Shown: positions 19,701-29,486 of the stretch, piece after piece
How the letters are laid out: every line of letters begins with the position of its first letter
How positions within the stretch are numbered: the first letter of the stretch is position 1
NCBI GenBank assembly: GCA_022606425.2
Contig: JAHDVF020000212.1
Span: forward strand, 551,672-615,671
Direction of reading: 5' to 3'
DNA from: Lepidostoma basale
Taxonomy: Eukaryota > Arthropoda > Insecta > Trichoptera > Lepidostomatidae
Length of the DNA: 64,000 bases
Made by a program: the position numbers and the translations under genes
The notes under the pieces: generated by a model
What the model saw: only the letters and a program-made list of their open reading frames with translations
Told to the model about the DNA's origin: nothing
The model's database searches: none

Positions 19701-22349
19701 CATGGTGGTATTGTCACCATCGCCCGGCAAGGCTTGCATATTGAAAGAATTAAAATCGGAGTTTTCGAGACGTTTGAACATCTTGGGTGTCGCGTGTCAT
19801 CGGGAAGATCATCTTTCACCCTTATCACTATTTACCGACCAGGATCTAAATCAACCTGCGTTAAATTTTACGAAGAATTCTCGGAACTGCTACAATTCGC
19901 GGCCAGCCTCTCTGAACATTGGATGATTGTTGGAGACATCAATATCCGATTAGAGAGAACCTCATCGTCTAGTGATAAATTCCTAGACATGATGGAATGC
20001 TATGGGTCCAAGCAATGGGTTACCGAGCCAACACATACCGCAGGTGGATTACTGGATATCCTCATCTCCAACAAAAATGCTGTTAACACTCCGGCAAGTG
20101 TTATAGATATTGGACTCTCGGACCACAAAATGATTCGTACGGAGATCCCTTTCCATCCACCACGACCCGTGTTTCAAACTTTCACTTCACGTACATGGCG
20201 CTCTTTCAATTTCGAAAAATTTGAAAGAGACTTGATGAACTCACATGTTTGTGAAAAATATAATAACAATACCCTCGAAATGTCATTAGATGAATTAGTT
20301 CAAACCTACTACAATGTTTTTACTTTTCTTCTCGACAAGCATGCTCCACATTCGACAAAAACACTCCGGGTGCGAGTGTCTAATGCATGGTTTGATGAAG
20401 AATGTCGTAGAAACAAGAGACTAATGCGTAGGTTTGAACGTATGTACCGAAACACAGGTCTAAGCTCTTCAAGAGAGGCCTGGGTGAGATCGCAGAATTC
20501 TTTTAGAGACCTGATCAAGAAGAAAAGATCGGAGTGCTGGAAATGTAAAATTGAATCGGAAAAGGAAAATCCCCGACATCTATGGAATTCCGTTAAATCA
20601 GTACTCGGAAATAATCAACAAGAAAAGGCCTCTACCAAGTTATCTCCTCAGGACTTCGCCCAATTCTTTGAAGATAAAATCGCTGTGATTCGTGCAACGA
20701 CTTCATCTACAACACCACCAACTTTCACGACATATGAGGGAAAACTTCTAACTAAATTTAATATCACAACACCTCAAGAAGTGATTAAACTTATCTTAAA
20801 CGCACCTAATAAACAGTGTTCGCTTGATCCGATTCCGACATGGCTTCTCAAGAGATGCTGTCACCATGTTGCTCCATTTTTAGTCAAAATTTTTAACAAA
20901 TCTCTTCTAACAGGACAAGTCCCCTTTTTGCTCAAGAAAGCTATTGTTTCTCCCATATTAAAAAAACCTCAACTAGATTCCGAAAATCTTAGTAACTTCC
21001 GGCCCGTCTCAAATCTACCTTTCATCTCTAAAGTTCTTGAAAAAATTGTAGCCTCCCAAATTTCTAATCACCTTTCGACAAATAATATTTTGTCTAAATT
21101 ACAATCCGCCTACAGACGTTTCCATTCAACGGAGACGGGATTGCTTAGAGTCATGTCAGATTTAGTACTGGCAAACGAATCGGGCAAATTGGCACTGCTC
21201 TCCCTTCTGGACATGAGCGCTGCGTTTGACACAATTGATCACTCATATCTTATCCAACGATTAGCGATCACGTATGGTTTTAGAGGTAATGCCATAGACT
21301 GGCTAAATTCATATCTGTCGGATCGTTCACAAGCTGTGCAGCTAGCAGGTAAAAAATCCTCATTTACTAATATCCAATCTGGTGTGCCACAAGGCTCTGT
21401 TTTAGGACCCCTTTTATTTATCATGTTTACAAATGACGTTGCCAAAATAATAGAATCTTTTGGCCTCCTCTCACATTGCTATGCTGATGATCAGCAACTT
21501 TATTTTTTCTGCAACCCTGATGACACCAAACATCTTACGTCAACAACTGTCAACTGCATTGATGCCATATCCAGATGGATGGCATCAAACAAACTTAAAC
21601 TAAATCCATCCAAAACGGAATTTCTCTGGACTTCTTCCGCAAAGCGTCAACATCTTATCGATCATTCCTCAATTTCAACAGCTGACAATGATATCGTTCC
21701 CAAAAACTCCACAAAGCTTCTTGGTGTTTATCTTGACGCAAATCTGTCTCTAAAATCCCAAATTAATAACACGGTCAGCGCTAGTTTCTTCCACCTAAGA
21801 CGATTAAAATCCGTCAAAAGGAGTATTCCCCACGACACTTTCAAAACTCTTGTAAATTCCTTCGTTGTGTCACGACTTGATTATTGTAATGGAATTTATG
21901 CAAACATTCCAAAACAACAAATAAACAAACTTCAATCTGCGTTCAATGCAGCAGCAAGGCTCATTAAAGGCATTCCAAAAAAGTCTCATATAACACAACA
22001 TCTCAAAGAACTTCACTGGCTTAAAAGTCCAGAAAGAATCCAGTATAAACTCTGCTGGACAGTCTTCAAAGCGCTACATGGAATGGCACCAAGTTATATA
22101 TCTGAACTCTGTATAACGGACAGCCTAAATTCACGGAAATCCACACTTCGCTCGGCGAACTCCTCAGCAATAGGAAGATTAGTTGAGCCGAAGCGTTGCC
22201 CCAGTACAAATTTCGGGGATCGAGCGTTCGCGGTAGCCGGTCCATCAGCTTGGAACAATCTCCCTTCACACCTTAGATGCATAAATGATCCGACAGATTT
22301 CAGATCTAAATTGAAAACCCATCTTTTTCATATTTCATACCCAATTTAA
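19701..22349 (+). CDS. L2/CR1-like retrotransposon ORF2, 5' truncated, open
   Basis: About 880 codons with no stop. The reading frame is already open upstream of 19701, and no real start exists because the copy lacks its 5' end. Numbering from 19734: the C-terminal half of the APE-type endonuclease comes first (VGDINIRL near 66, LDILIS near 107, SDHKMI near 128). The reverse transcriptase follows (FRPVSNLPFISKVLEK near 424, AFDTIDH near 498, GVPQGSVLGPL near 550, catalytic CYADD at 582-586). A C-terminal domain ends FRSKLKTHLFHISYPI-stop. It would nick target DNA and prime reverse transcription of its own RNA. The family was recognised from the RT motif set; the exact clade within the CR1/L2 group is not certain. 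Absence of stops over 2.6 kb implies a recent insertion, but the copy cannot be autonomous. Confidence 0.93.
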   Translation, partial: HGGIVTIARQGLHIERIKIGVFETFEHLGCRVSSGRSSFTLITIYRPGSKSTCVKFYEEFSELLQFAASLSEHWMIVGDINIRLERTSSSSDKFLDMMECYGSKQWVTEPTHTAGGLLDILISNKNAVNTPASVIDIGLSDHKMIRTEIPFHPPRPVFQTFTSRTWRSFNFEKFERDLMNSHVCEKYNNNTLEMSLDELVQTYYNVFTFLLDKHAPHSTKTLRVRVSNAWFDEECRRNKRLMRRFERMYRNTGLSSSREAWVRSQNSFRDLIKKKRSECWKCKIESEKENPRHLWNSVKSVLGNNQQEKASTKLSPQDFAQFFEDKIAVIRATTSSTTPPTFTTYEGKLLTKFNITTPQEVIKLILNAPNKQCSLDPIPTWLLKRCCHHVAPFLVKIFNKSLLTGQVPFLLKKAIVSPILKKPQLDSENLSNFRPVSNLPFISKVLEKIVASQISNHLSTNNILSKLQSAYRRFHSTETGLLRVMSDLVLANESGKLALLSLLDMSAAFDTIDHSYLIQRLAITYGFRGNAIDWLNSYLSDRSQAVQLAGKKSSFTNIQSGVPQGSVLGPLLFIMFTNDVAKIIESFGLLSHCYADDQQLYFFCNPDDTKHLTSTTVNCIDAISRWMASNKLKLNPSKTEFLWTSSAKRQHLIDHSSISTADNDIVPKNSTKLLGVYLDANLSLKSQINNTVSASFFHLRRLKSVKRSIPHDTFKTLVNSFVVSRLDYCNGIYANIPKQQINKLQSAFNAAARLIKGIPKKSHITQHLKELHWLKSPERIQYKLCWTVFKALHGMAPSYISELCITDSLNSRKSTLRSANSSAIGRLVEPKRCPSTNFGDRAFAVAGPSAWNNLPSHLRCINDPTDFRSKLKTHLFHISYPI

Positions 22350-22518
22350 ACATTTATACTTTGTTCTACTATACTTTCAAACCGATCGTTTTTTTTAAGC
22401 GGTCACATATAGATTTTTAAGATTTAAAACACGTCTTAATGCGCCCTTGAGGTGATTACATCACAAAAACGGCGCTTTAAAAGTTAGCATATTATTATTA
22501 TTTATTATTATTATTAAA
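19701..22518 (+). mobile_element. L2/CR1-like LINE insertion
   Basis: ORF2 plus a short 3' UTR (CGCCCTTGAGGTGATTACAT, GGCGCTTTAAAAG) ending in (ATT)n at 22493-22516. Microsatellite-like 3' ends without poly-A are typical of CR1/L2 elements. Inserted into the centre of an H2 foldback. No clear TSD, also typical of the group. Confidence 0.88.
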
Positions 22519-22706
22519 TGAAAAGACTTACTTTTTATAGGTCAAAAAAGTTTTTTGCCCTATAAATAGTAAGTCAAATTTGGCAAGTTTTTTTTTGGCA
22601 AGTAATTGGCATTTGGAAAATAACATCGGTTGGCGAAACAGCTCTCGCGACACTCAGTAAATAATTTTTATTTTTTAAAAAAAAAAGACTAACATCAAGG
22701 ATTCAT

Positions 22707-22862
22707 ATCAATGATATTAGAATTTATTTTACAATCTTCAGTGTGAGCAGAAAATAGCTCATTATTATGAAAAAGGAACCTGGTCGTGTTCATGCTTGAA
22801 CCTATGCCCCCTGGGTCAGGAGCCAAGCGTTCTATCCCCTAGACCACCACCCGGTTATTGTG
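22707..22862 (-). mobile_element. SINE S5
   Basis: On the minus strand, GGTGGTCTAGGGGATAGAAC (A box region) and CATAGGTTCAAGCATG (B box) are spaced as in tRNA. The tail side carries CATAATAATGAGCTATTTTC. Inserted in the H2 right arm. Second copy 8884-9030. Confidence 0.75.
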
Positions 22863-22985
22863 ATATATAACAGTGTTATAAATTTTAACAGTAATAATGT
22901 TGAAGTATCATAGTGTTTCGGGGCAAAACAATGGACTATTCAAAGCATTTAAATTATTTGTTTGAATAAAATTATATTATAATAT

Positions 22986-23098
22986 AAGTGGCAATGGGGT
23001 TCGCAACCCATCACACCGAGAAGGATGGAGTGCCGCATCGGTTAAAATGTGACAGTCCTTTCTTTCTGCGGCGTGATAGTTAGTTAGTTAGTTAGTTT
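22986..23098 (+). mobile_element. SINE S6 with LINE-A tail, shortened
   Basis: Head GTGGCAATGGGGTTCGCAAC (B-box-like GGTTCGCAACCC), GGATGGAGTGCCGCATCGG, then LINE-A-derived GACAGTCCTTTCTTTCTGCG and GGCGTGATAGTTAGTTAG. The fuller copy is at 61672-61832. Confidence 0.7.
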
Positions 23099-23412
23099 AT
23101 AAAAAATAGTTTCCGCGAAGATTATTAATGACGAAGGATTATGCTAAGCCAAAAATTGGTCACATGCACTGAAAATTATCGGTGCTGGTTCTAGTGGGAG
23201 CAGTAACCCGAGTGTTTTGTGTTTGGTACTAAACACACATAAGTTGCGATAATAAACTGGGCCGACTTTGAAGTGGCTTAGGAGAGGTGGATGGCCATCG
23301 GCAGTGGCGTACGCTCTCAGACCTTTTAAAATTAGAATCACCAAAAAAATCTAATTCACCTGTTTTCGATAAATCATTATTGATCTCGATAATTCTATTA
23401 TATTATCACCTA

Positions 23413-23530
23413 TTATGACACGATTTACGAATGTTATGGAATCTAGGGTATTATGTCAGGAAAAAAGAGTACCGCGGTTCGTTCTTTCTGCCTAACTATT
23501 CGGGGTATATCATAATGGTTAGTTTGTTTG
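23413..23530 (+). repeat. LINE-A terminal relic
   Basis: GACACGATTTACGAATGTTATGG to CATAATGGTTAGTTTGTTTG; last 35 codons, many substitutions. Confidence 0.6.
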
Positions 23531-23589
23531 TTAACTCAGTCGTTTATAAAAAATATAATAACAGATTTTCAAGATGTTAAATAAACGCG

Positions 23590-23737
23590 AAATATATCGT
23601 ATGTGTAACCGTGTTAAATTGGATTTATGTATTATTAACTATTTTAATTTTAATACACTGTTATTTGTACGTATTGCAATATATTTTTATGAATTTGTCG
23701 CGATAGCTGTTTCGCCCGGATTATTTTTTTCTTCGTT
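23590..23737. repeat. H2 half element
   Basis: ACACTGTTATTTGTACGTAT, then TTGTCGCGATAGCTGTTTCGCC (minus-strand GGCGAAACAGCT motif), cut off by LINE-A. Confidence 0.6.
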
Positions 23738-24140
23738 TATTTTCTGACATATTTCTCTCGCTTCCTCAACATTCATACATCGTGTCATGCACGCGCGTCG
23801 ATATCTCTGACTCCTCACATGGCCGACATTCAATATTTGATTTATTTGATCGTGCCACCTTTTTCTCGGTCTTCCTCGATTTCTGGTTCCATTTACATCG
23901 TTAACATATAATTTTTTTACCATTCTTTCTTCATTCATTCTTTCCATATGTCCAAACCATCTTAATGATCCTTTCATTATTTTGTTCATAACACCATCAT
24001 TCGCACCGCATTCACTGCTTATGCTTTCATTCGACACTCATCATACACTGAGTATCCACACATTCGTCTAAGAGATCTCATTTCTACTGCATTTATTCTA
24101 CTTTCATCTTTCTTTTGCCAGTTCCATGCTTCATGCCATA
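23738..24140 (-). mobile_element. LINE-A 3' end without tail
   Basis: Minus strand, open over most of its length (SECGANDGVMNKIMKGSLRW, MVKKLYVNDVNGTRNRGRPR, CMTRCMNVEEAREICQ), but the tail has been lost at the junction with the H2 piece. Nearly the same sequence as 63699-64000. Confidence 0.85.
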
Positions 24141-24189
24141 TAGTAATATAGAAGTACCATAGTTTATCTATCAAAAACAATGGTTTATG

Positions 24190-24500
24190 TGTTTATTTAT
24201 TATCTTATTGGAGGAGAGATAGTTAAATCCTTGCACGCCACTGGAGGACAGTGGATACGGGATACGTGAACCATTAGGGCCTAAACAAGTGCATGTTTAC
24301 CCTAGATCCACAAGATAGTGAGGTAACACGCCCCGTGGTCCCTATTCGGGGCCGCTCCCCTGTCCTCCGCACGGATCCCGGGAATAGGATCGGCTTGACG
24401 GTTACTTGCAAAGGCCAATGAGATTCTAGAAGCTCGAAACATTCTAATTATTCGATTCAAATATGGAATTAAATTCGTTTTTTACACATCACATAATCTA
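24190..24500. other. No gene assigned; GC-rich block
   Basis: 24300-24410 is GC-rich (CGCCCCGTGGTCCCTATTCG, CCGCACGGATCCCGGGAATA). It could be a 5' UTR or LTR piece of an element, but nothing in the window supports a choice. No long ORF. Confidence 0.35.
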
Positions 24501-24529
24501 AATTAGAGATCCCAATACATATTTATAAT

Positions 24530-24930
24530 AACATCATGTGCGGGAAAACGTTGTATGATAGAATACCGAACGATGAAGTAAGAAAGAAATGTGAGGCAGA
24601 TGACTGCATCATGGATTAATTTAAAAAAGGATCCCTGAGATGGTTTGGACATATGGAACGAATGGATGAGAGTAGAATGGTTAAAAAGTTGTACACAAGC
24701 GTAAGTGGAAAAAAAAGCCGAGGACGACCGAGGAAAACATGGCATGATTAATTAATCAATTACTAAAAGGCGGTCACATTCGAAGTCGGAATAATTGACG
24801 TGTGTGCATGGTACGATGTAATGTAATGTAGAGGAAGCCCGAGAGGTATGCCAGGACAGAGCATTGTGGCGATCCATCCTCTCTGCCTACCCCTCCGGGG
24901 AAATGGCGTGATTGTTAGTTATTTAGTTTT
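24530..24930 (+). mobile_element. LINE-A, third subfamily, 3' end
   Basis: Plus strand: MLYDRIPNDEVRKKCEADDC, stop, KKGSLRWFGHMERMDESRMV, GRPRKTWHD, ending at the TTAGTTATTTAG tail. Pairs with 33851-34262. Confidence 0.8.
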
Positions 24931-24935
24931 TGTAC

Positions 24936-25635
24936 TGTTGATCATCTATGGCCTAGAAACCATTACGCTAACTGCCAATGCTGTACACAAACTAAAATGT
25001 GCGCAAAGGTCCATGGAAAGACAAATGTTAGGCGTATGTCTAACATTTGTCTTTCCATGGACTGCTGAACGCGGTCTCCTCGGAAATCGACGTCTTTCAT
25101 GTTAGTGAAAGTACGTTCAGGGGGCAAATACTATTGACTTTAGAAAGTATCTTGTCTTCCTAATGTCGAACCATCTCTAATGCGTTCCTGGTACTTTGTT
25201 GTATTTTTATGATATTTTACCTGTACTTAATAGATGCCTTAAACATTTTCCTGTTTGTAATGTCTATTGAGTTAATAAACTGATTTGATTTGATTGATTG
25301 ATTGATTGAAAATACAAAATAAGAAATGAAAAAATAAGACGCCGAACAAAAGTCATAGACATAATGGACTTTGTCGCTAAGCAGAAATGGCAGTGGGCAG
25401 GTCATGTCACCAGACAGGGAACAGAGCGATGGACACCCAGAGTCCTCAAATGGAGACCATGGGATAGAAGAAGAGGAGTGGGCCGACCCCAAAAAAGATG
25501 TGCCGACAACATTATCCCTGTCGCGGGTAGAATGTGACAAAGAAAAGCCCAAGATAGAGTGGAGTGGAAGAAAATGGAGGAGGCCTATATCCAGCAGTGG
25601 AGAGATGGCTGAGGATGAAGAAAAATAAAACTGTT
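24936..25635 (+). pseudogene. LINE-B copy split by LINE-J
   Basis: 5' part 24936-25043 (YGLETITLTANAVHKLKCAQ, RSMERQMLGVCL), 3' part 25313-25635 (KIRNEKIRRRTKVIDIMDFV, KQKWQWAGHVTRQG, then frameshift, EEAYIQQWRDG). The interruption is a LINE-J 3' end preceded by a 23-bp inverted copy of the LINE-B sequence. Confidence 0.85.
25063..25312 (+). mobile_element. LINE-J 3' end with (GATT)n tail
   Basis: LLNAVSSEIDVFHVSESTF region (about 25063-25110), 3' UTR, TTAATAAACTGATTTGATTT and (GATT)n to 25309. The whole 3' terminus is visible, so this defines the tail of the family. Confidence 0.8.
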
Positions 25636-25652
25636 AATTAGCATGTAATATC

Positions 25653-25950
25653 TAACTAACTAACTTACCATCACGCCGTCTCCCCGGAGGGGTAGGCAGA
25701 AAGAATGGAACGCCACACTGTTCTGCCCTGACATACTTCTTTCGATTCCTCTACATTCATACATCTTGTTATGCACGCAGGTGGATTTCTCCGACTCCTC
25801 ACGTGACCGATATTCAATATTTGATTGATTTGATCGTGCCACGTTTTCCTCCGTCTTCCTTTATTTCTAGCTCCGTTCACGCCGTTTACATAATACCTTC
25901 TTAACCATTCTGTCTTTACTCATTCTTTCCATGTGTCCAATCATCTTAAT
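25653..25950 (-). mobile_element. LINE-A 3' end
   Basis: Minus strand, clean last 70 codons (NGARNKGRRRKTWHDQINQI ... SILSAYPSGETA-stop), tail CTAACTAACTTACC. Confidence 0.85.
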
Positions 25951-26014
25951 ACTTTAACTAGATAGTTGTTATTTTAATCTGTCGAATAGCGGCATCAAAC
26001 CAACAAAACATATT

Positions 26015-26110
26015 GCAATAGTGTCACTAATCTGTCGATGCCAGCTAGCCTGGCGAAACCGGTCGCTGTCGAAATAAAGACAAAAGTGGAAGTAGTTAAA
26101 AAAAAACATC
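26015..26110. repeat. H4 half element
   Basis: CTGTCGATGCCAGCTAGCCTGGCGAAACCGGTCGCTGTC with a perfect GCCAG/CTGGC stem II, then AATAAAGACAAAAGTGGAAG and GTAGTTAAAAAAAAACATCG. Only one arm. Confidence 0.75.
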
Positions 26111-26781
26111 GTTTAATTTCATTATTATTTAAAATAATATTTAAAATAAGTACCTATGCTTTTAAATTGCCGACCGGTTTCAAACCTCGTTTTTTTTGTC
26201 AAAAGTGTTGACGATTTATTTTGAATTCATGTTATTTTCCACCCTTGAAATTACTTTTCCCAACTGGTTTCGATGGTATTATATAATACCTTCTTACGGG
26301 AAAACGACATTTAGCTTATATTCATACTGATGATTCCTTGAAAAATCACAAGAAATTTGATTTGTTACCTTGACTCAAAACGGTTTGTAGATTACAAATA
26401 AAATAATGGCTTTTAAAATCATTCTTCAACAATAGTATATACTACAAAAGGTCAGTACTGTATGGCACTTTACAAAATGTTTCTCTTGTGTAAAGAGGCA
26501 GTTCAGTTTGAGGAGTTAAACATTTCGATTTTATTGCATACGTTTTTGAAACAAATGAATGAGGGTGTAGTTAAACCTGAAGGGAACCAGAAGAGAATAG
26601 ATTCCCACGCCTTGGAGGTCAAACTAATGATCCGACCAGCTCGCCTGCCATCTCTAAACATTTCCCTTATAATAACCCAGTTCTTAACTGCCTTGAATGT
26701 CTTGAACCCGCTTATTATAAATTCATCTGAAAGCAGGAACTGCGTGCATCATATATAGGACAGTGATTCAACTTTACTAAT
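26111..26781. other. No gene assigned
   Basis: Contains a 98-codon ATG ORF at 26462-26758 without recognisable domain. Chance expectation for an ORF of this size is not negligible, so it is not called as a gene. Confidence 0.35.
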
Positions 26782-26942
26782 GACTACCTTCGTGGCAGAA
26801 GCTCTGACTGCCACACACAAGGTTCCGGGTTTGATTCCCGACGGTGATAGTGAGATTGTCACACGTGGTGTAGAATACACGTGACAATAAAATGGCGATA
26901 GATTAACTAACTATCACATGTCATGAGAATCAATATAAATAT
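26782..26942 (+). mobile_element. SINE S2 (tRNA-derived)
   Basis: CCTTCGTGGCAGAAGCTCTG head with B box GGTTCCGGGTTTGATTCCCG at 26821-26840, then GATTGTCACACG ... GAATACACGTGACAATAAAA and ATCACATGTCATGAGAATCAA. Same family as S3 on the minus strand at 45935-46108. Confidence 0.8.
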
Positions 26943-27094
26943 CTATAAAACAAATTGTAAACAGTTTTTTAGCTATTTATATTTGATTTTGGGTTAAATC
27001 GACATGTTGTTTACAAATAAAATTGGACGAGAATGTTTTTAATTCAAATATGAAGAACAGTTGATGCGAACGAAAACGTCTGTTTCCAAGAAGA

Positions 27095-27815
27095 TTCATT
27101 ATTTCTTCATTCATTCATGTCTCCATACCATTTTAATGACGCTTTCATTATTTTAGTCATAACACTTTCATTTACACTGCATCAGTTATTACTTTCAATA
27201 TCTGAATTTGATACTCGTACTATCATATAAACAGTAAAGTAAAAATTTATAAGACGCATGCGACCTATCGGAGTGACACTGTACGAACCAACGGTCTGCT
27301 AAGAACGTCTGAGATGAAGTTTCTTAGATCCATTATTGGAAAAACTCTTCGAGACCGTGTCCGTATCGCTGACATAAGAAAAACTTGCAAAATGGAGGAT
27401 ATCTTTCGATGCAATAGATCCAGAAGAAGATACTGGAAGGACCATGTAGTCAGAATGGATAGTGACAGACTCGCATATACAATCGCTTAGGGTACAGCCA
27501 CACCGAAGTGCCAGAGTAGATGTCAAAATGAACACCCGGTGAACCAACGTATGGCGTACTCTGGGACCGGCCACACTATACGCTCCGCGCCACAGGGCGT
27601 GATCACAAGCGAACTGCGTCTTGACTCCTACCCAGGCACTCCTGTGTGGCCGCCTTACGAAACCCCCTCTGGATTGCTGGTCCTCATTATCCCAGGATAC
27701 ATGATTTCTGTGCCACAGATCGTTAGATCTATTAAAAGAAGAGGAAGAAGAAGATCATATAGAGATTAACCACACATAAGTCTTAGAGAGAATCTACTTT
27801 ACAGCATTTATTCAA
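27095..27815 (-). pseudogene. LINE-A relic split by LINE-C
   Basis: Minus-strand pieces 27098-27229 (HMERM to VSNSDIE region) and 27762-27815 (RINAVKxILS). The LINE-C insertion in between has ATCATATA duplicated on both sides. Confidence 0.75.
27230..27753 (+). mobile_element. LINE-C 3' end nested in LINE-A
   Basis: Plus strand: LLRTSEMKFLRSIIGKTLRD, VRIADIRKTCKMEDIFRCNR, SRRRYWKDHVVRMDSDRLAY, then a divergent end with CACAGATCGTTAGATCTATT and (GAA)n. Flanked by ATCATATA at 27222-27229 and 27754-27761. Confidence 0.8.
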
Positions 27816-27839
27816 CTGTGGGACTGGGAGGATTAATCC

Positions 27840-28005
27840 TAGAAAATAAATTTTACAATGGTAGAAAAGTAATTTTACAATGGTTGAAAAGTAATTTTAC
27901 AATGGTTGAAAAGGATTTTCAGTGGTTGAAAATAAATTTTACATGGTTGAAAAGTAATTTTACAATAGTTGAACATAAATTTTACAATGGTTACCTCCGA
28001 TATCG
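27840..28005. repeat. Minisatellite, about 21-bp unit
   Basis: Seven to eight imperfect copies of a unit like AATTTTACAATGGTTGAAAAG. Variants include AGTGGTTGAAAATAAATTTT. Lengths vary by 1-3 bp between units. Confidence 0.9.
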
Positions 28006-28020
28006 TGATCGTGATCACTA

Positions 28021-28265
28021 AGGGGGGGGGGGGTGGGATTAATCCCATCCCCCCTACCTAACCTATGGCGCTAGTATGCTGGCAGCAGCATAGCGCCCCC
28101 TGGAGACAAGGACCCTGTCTTTGCTCCGGGCTTATTACCGCGTCCTTCGGTCGAACGCTCTGGCCCTATCTATTGTCATACACTTGTCGGTGCCGAAATA
28201 AATAACTGTGTACCAACCAACCTCGGACTTTTCACTTATACACCGGACCACCTAACGCTACACAA
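28021..28265 (+). mobile_element. Possible LTR fragment
   Basis: G-run and palindrome (GGGATTAATCCC) at 28021-28050, then a GC-balanced block with AGCGCCCCCTGGAGACAAGG and an AATAAA at 28198-28203, ending CGGACCACCTAACGCTACACA. The poly-A signal followed by a short CA-ended stretch suits an R-U5 region. No partner LTR or internal ORF is present. Confidence 0.35.
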
Positions 28266-28293
28266 CTATACAATTTTTTATTATTATTATACA

Positions 28294-28440
28294 TATATTT
28301 AGTGGGCTTCCACTTGTGTTTAACGTCGACCGTTTTCGTCAGCTTGCTGCCATCTTCTGGTGTCGTGTAGACTAGAAGATAGCAGCAAAATGCCGAAACC
28401 GGTCGACGCTAAACACAAGTGTAAGCCCACTAAATATATT
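28294..28440. mobile_element. H6 foldback
   Basis: Arms ATATTTAGTGGGCTTCCACTTGTGTTTA and the near-complementary right arm end at 28294 and 28440. Plus-strand motif TAGAAGATAGCAGCAAAATGCCGAAACCGGTCGACG, minus-strand motif CAGAAGATGGCAGCAAGCTG with ACGAAAACGGTCGACG. Both arms thus carry a GAAANCGGTC box. Confidence 0.8.
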
Positions 28441-28964
28441 ATATTAAAAAAGAAATTTTGTATCCAAGTTTTTTATTTATTTTTCATTATATAAAATTAA
28501 TTTCCATGTTTCACTTACTCGTATATACCATACACATGAGTCGATATAAGAATACCGTTATGCACATAAGTTATTCAAAACTCTATTAATTATTATTTTC
28601 AATCCCTTTCCAGATTTGTTTCCATGGCCCTAGCAGCACACTGATGGGGAAATGTATTGTTATTGTTGGATTAGAACATGAGCGATGTCGGTGTATAATA
28701 ATTCTAGTTCGGAGGCTGCCCTAAGCCCAGATCAGAGCGTGACGTACGATTATGGGGATGGCTTGGAACGGGTATAGTCCATAAAGTCACTATTATACTT
28801 ATTCGTTCCGGATTAGAAGCAACCATTTTTACCAGAGTACACGCCGTACGCATGTGATACGAGCACACATATTTATTTATCTATTAAATTTCCGCCCAGT
28901 ATTGGAATTGTAAATCTATATTTTAACTCTTTATCTGAGGGAAGGGTATGAATACCTGATTAAT
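28441..28964. other. No gene seen
   Basis: Unassigned; a LINE-A-like CATACACATGAGTCGATATA AGAATACCG trace near 28530 is too short to call. Confidence 0.35.
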
Positions 28965-29185
28965 ACGAATTAAAACGTCTGTTTTCTAGAAGGTTTATTG
29001 TAATTTATGGGAATGACATATTTTGCCTTTCAGGCATTATCAAATTCTGTAATTTTTTTTTTAAATCCCATAAATGATAATAAAACAAAACGAGCTTCGT
29101 GGCAGAGTGGTAAGACTACACGATAAGCCTTAGAAAGGCAAAATATGTCAATCCCATATATTACAATAAAATTTCTAGAAAATAG
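28965..29185. mobile_element. H3 foldback with SINE scrap inside
   Basis: Left arm AATTAAAACGTCTGTTTTCT, TTATGGGAATGACATATTTTGCC; right arm GGCAAAATATGTCAATCCCA, TTTCTAGAAAATAG. A tRNA-like head (GAGCTTCGTGGCAGAGTGGT, 29092-29111) of the S2/S3 SINE family sits inside the right half. Confidence 0.75.
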
Positions 29186-29215
29186 CCATTTTCATTTATA
29201 TTAACTATTTAATAC

Positions 29216-29400
29216 GGAGTTAATCAGACTGCTGAGCTTCAGAGGAGAATCGGTCTTGGGTGGGCGGCATATGGCAATCTGAAGAAGTTCGTTGATAGTA
29301 ACATTCCCCAGTGTCTGAAACGCAAAATGTATGATCAATGCGTACTTCCAGTACTGACATATGAAGCAGAAACGAAAAAACCCTTACCAAGTCGACGTGT
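29216..29400 (+). pseudogene. LINE-B fragment
   Basis: Plus strand: ELQRRIGLGWAAYGNLKKFV, DSNIPQCLKRKMYDQCVLPV, LTYEAETK. Region just after the RT domain in this family. Confidence 0.75.
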
Positions 29401-29486
29401 AGCATGTAAGACTCTCGGAACGGATAAGAAATACTGAAATACGTAGAAAGTCGGGAGTAACAAGGTTCAACATTCTCGTAGTTCAC

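Larger units (their letters stand above)
19556..22935. mobile_element. H2 foldback, split by L2 and SINE S5
   Basis: Left arm 19556-19665, right arm 22620-22680 continuing at 22863-22935 (GTGATATATAACAGTGTTATA, GAAGTATCATAGTGTTTCGG). The arms were once one palindrome; the L2 copy lies in its centre and S5 in its right arm. On the minus strand, 19608-19661 gives ATTGT-AA-CAC, CTGATGA, T, GCCAAC-ATCG-GTTGGC, GAAAC, AGCT, GTC, GTG-ACAAT: the CAC/GTG and ATTGT/ACAAT pairs form a bulged stem I next to the core. Confidence 0.8.

Noticed and set aside
19702..19926. ATG-started 74-codon ORF at the L2 5' border
   Set aside because: Out of frame with the endonuclease; the ATG is fortuitous. The real L2 frame is open through 19701 without a start.
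26462..26758. 98-codon ATG ORF
   Set aside because: No domain, no splice context, AT-rich codon use like its surroundings; likely chance.
28021..28265. Complete LTR retrotransposon
   Set aside because: Only one LTR-like block, no second copy, primer-binding site or gag/pol sequence nearby.
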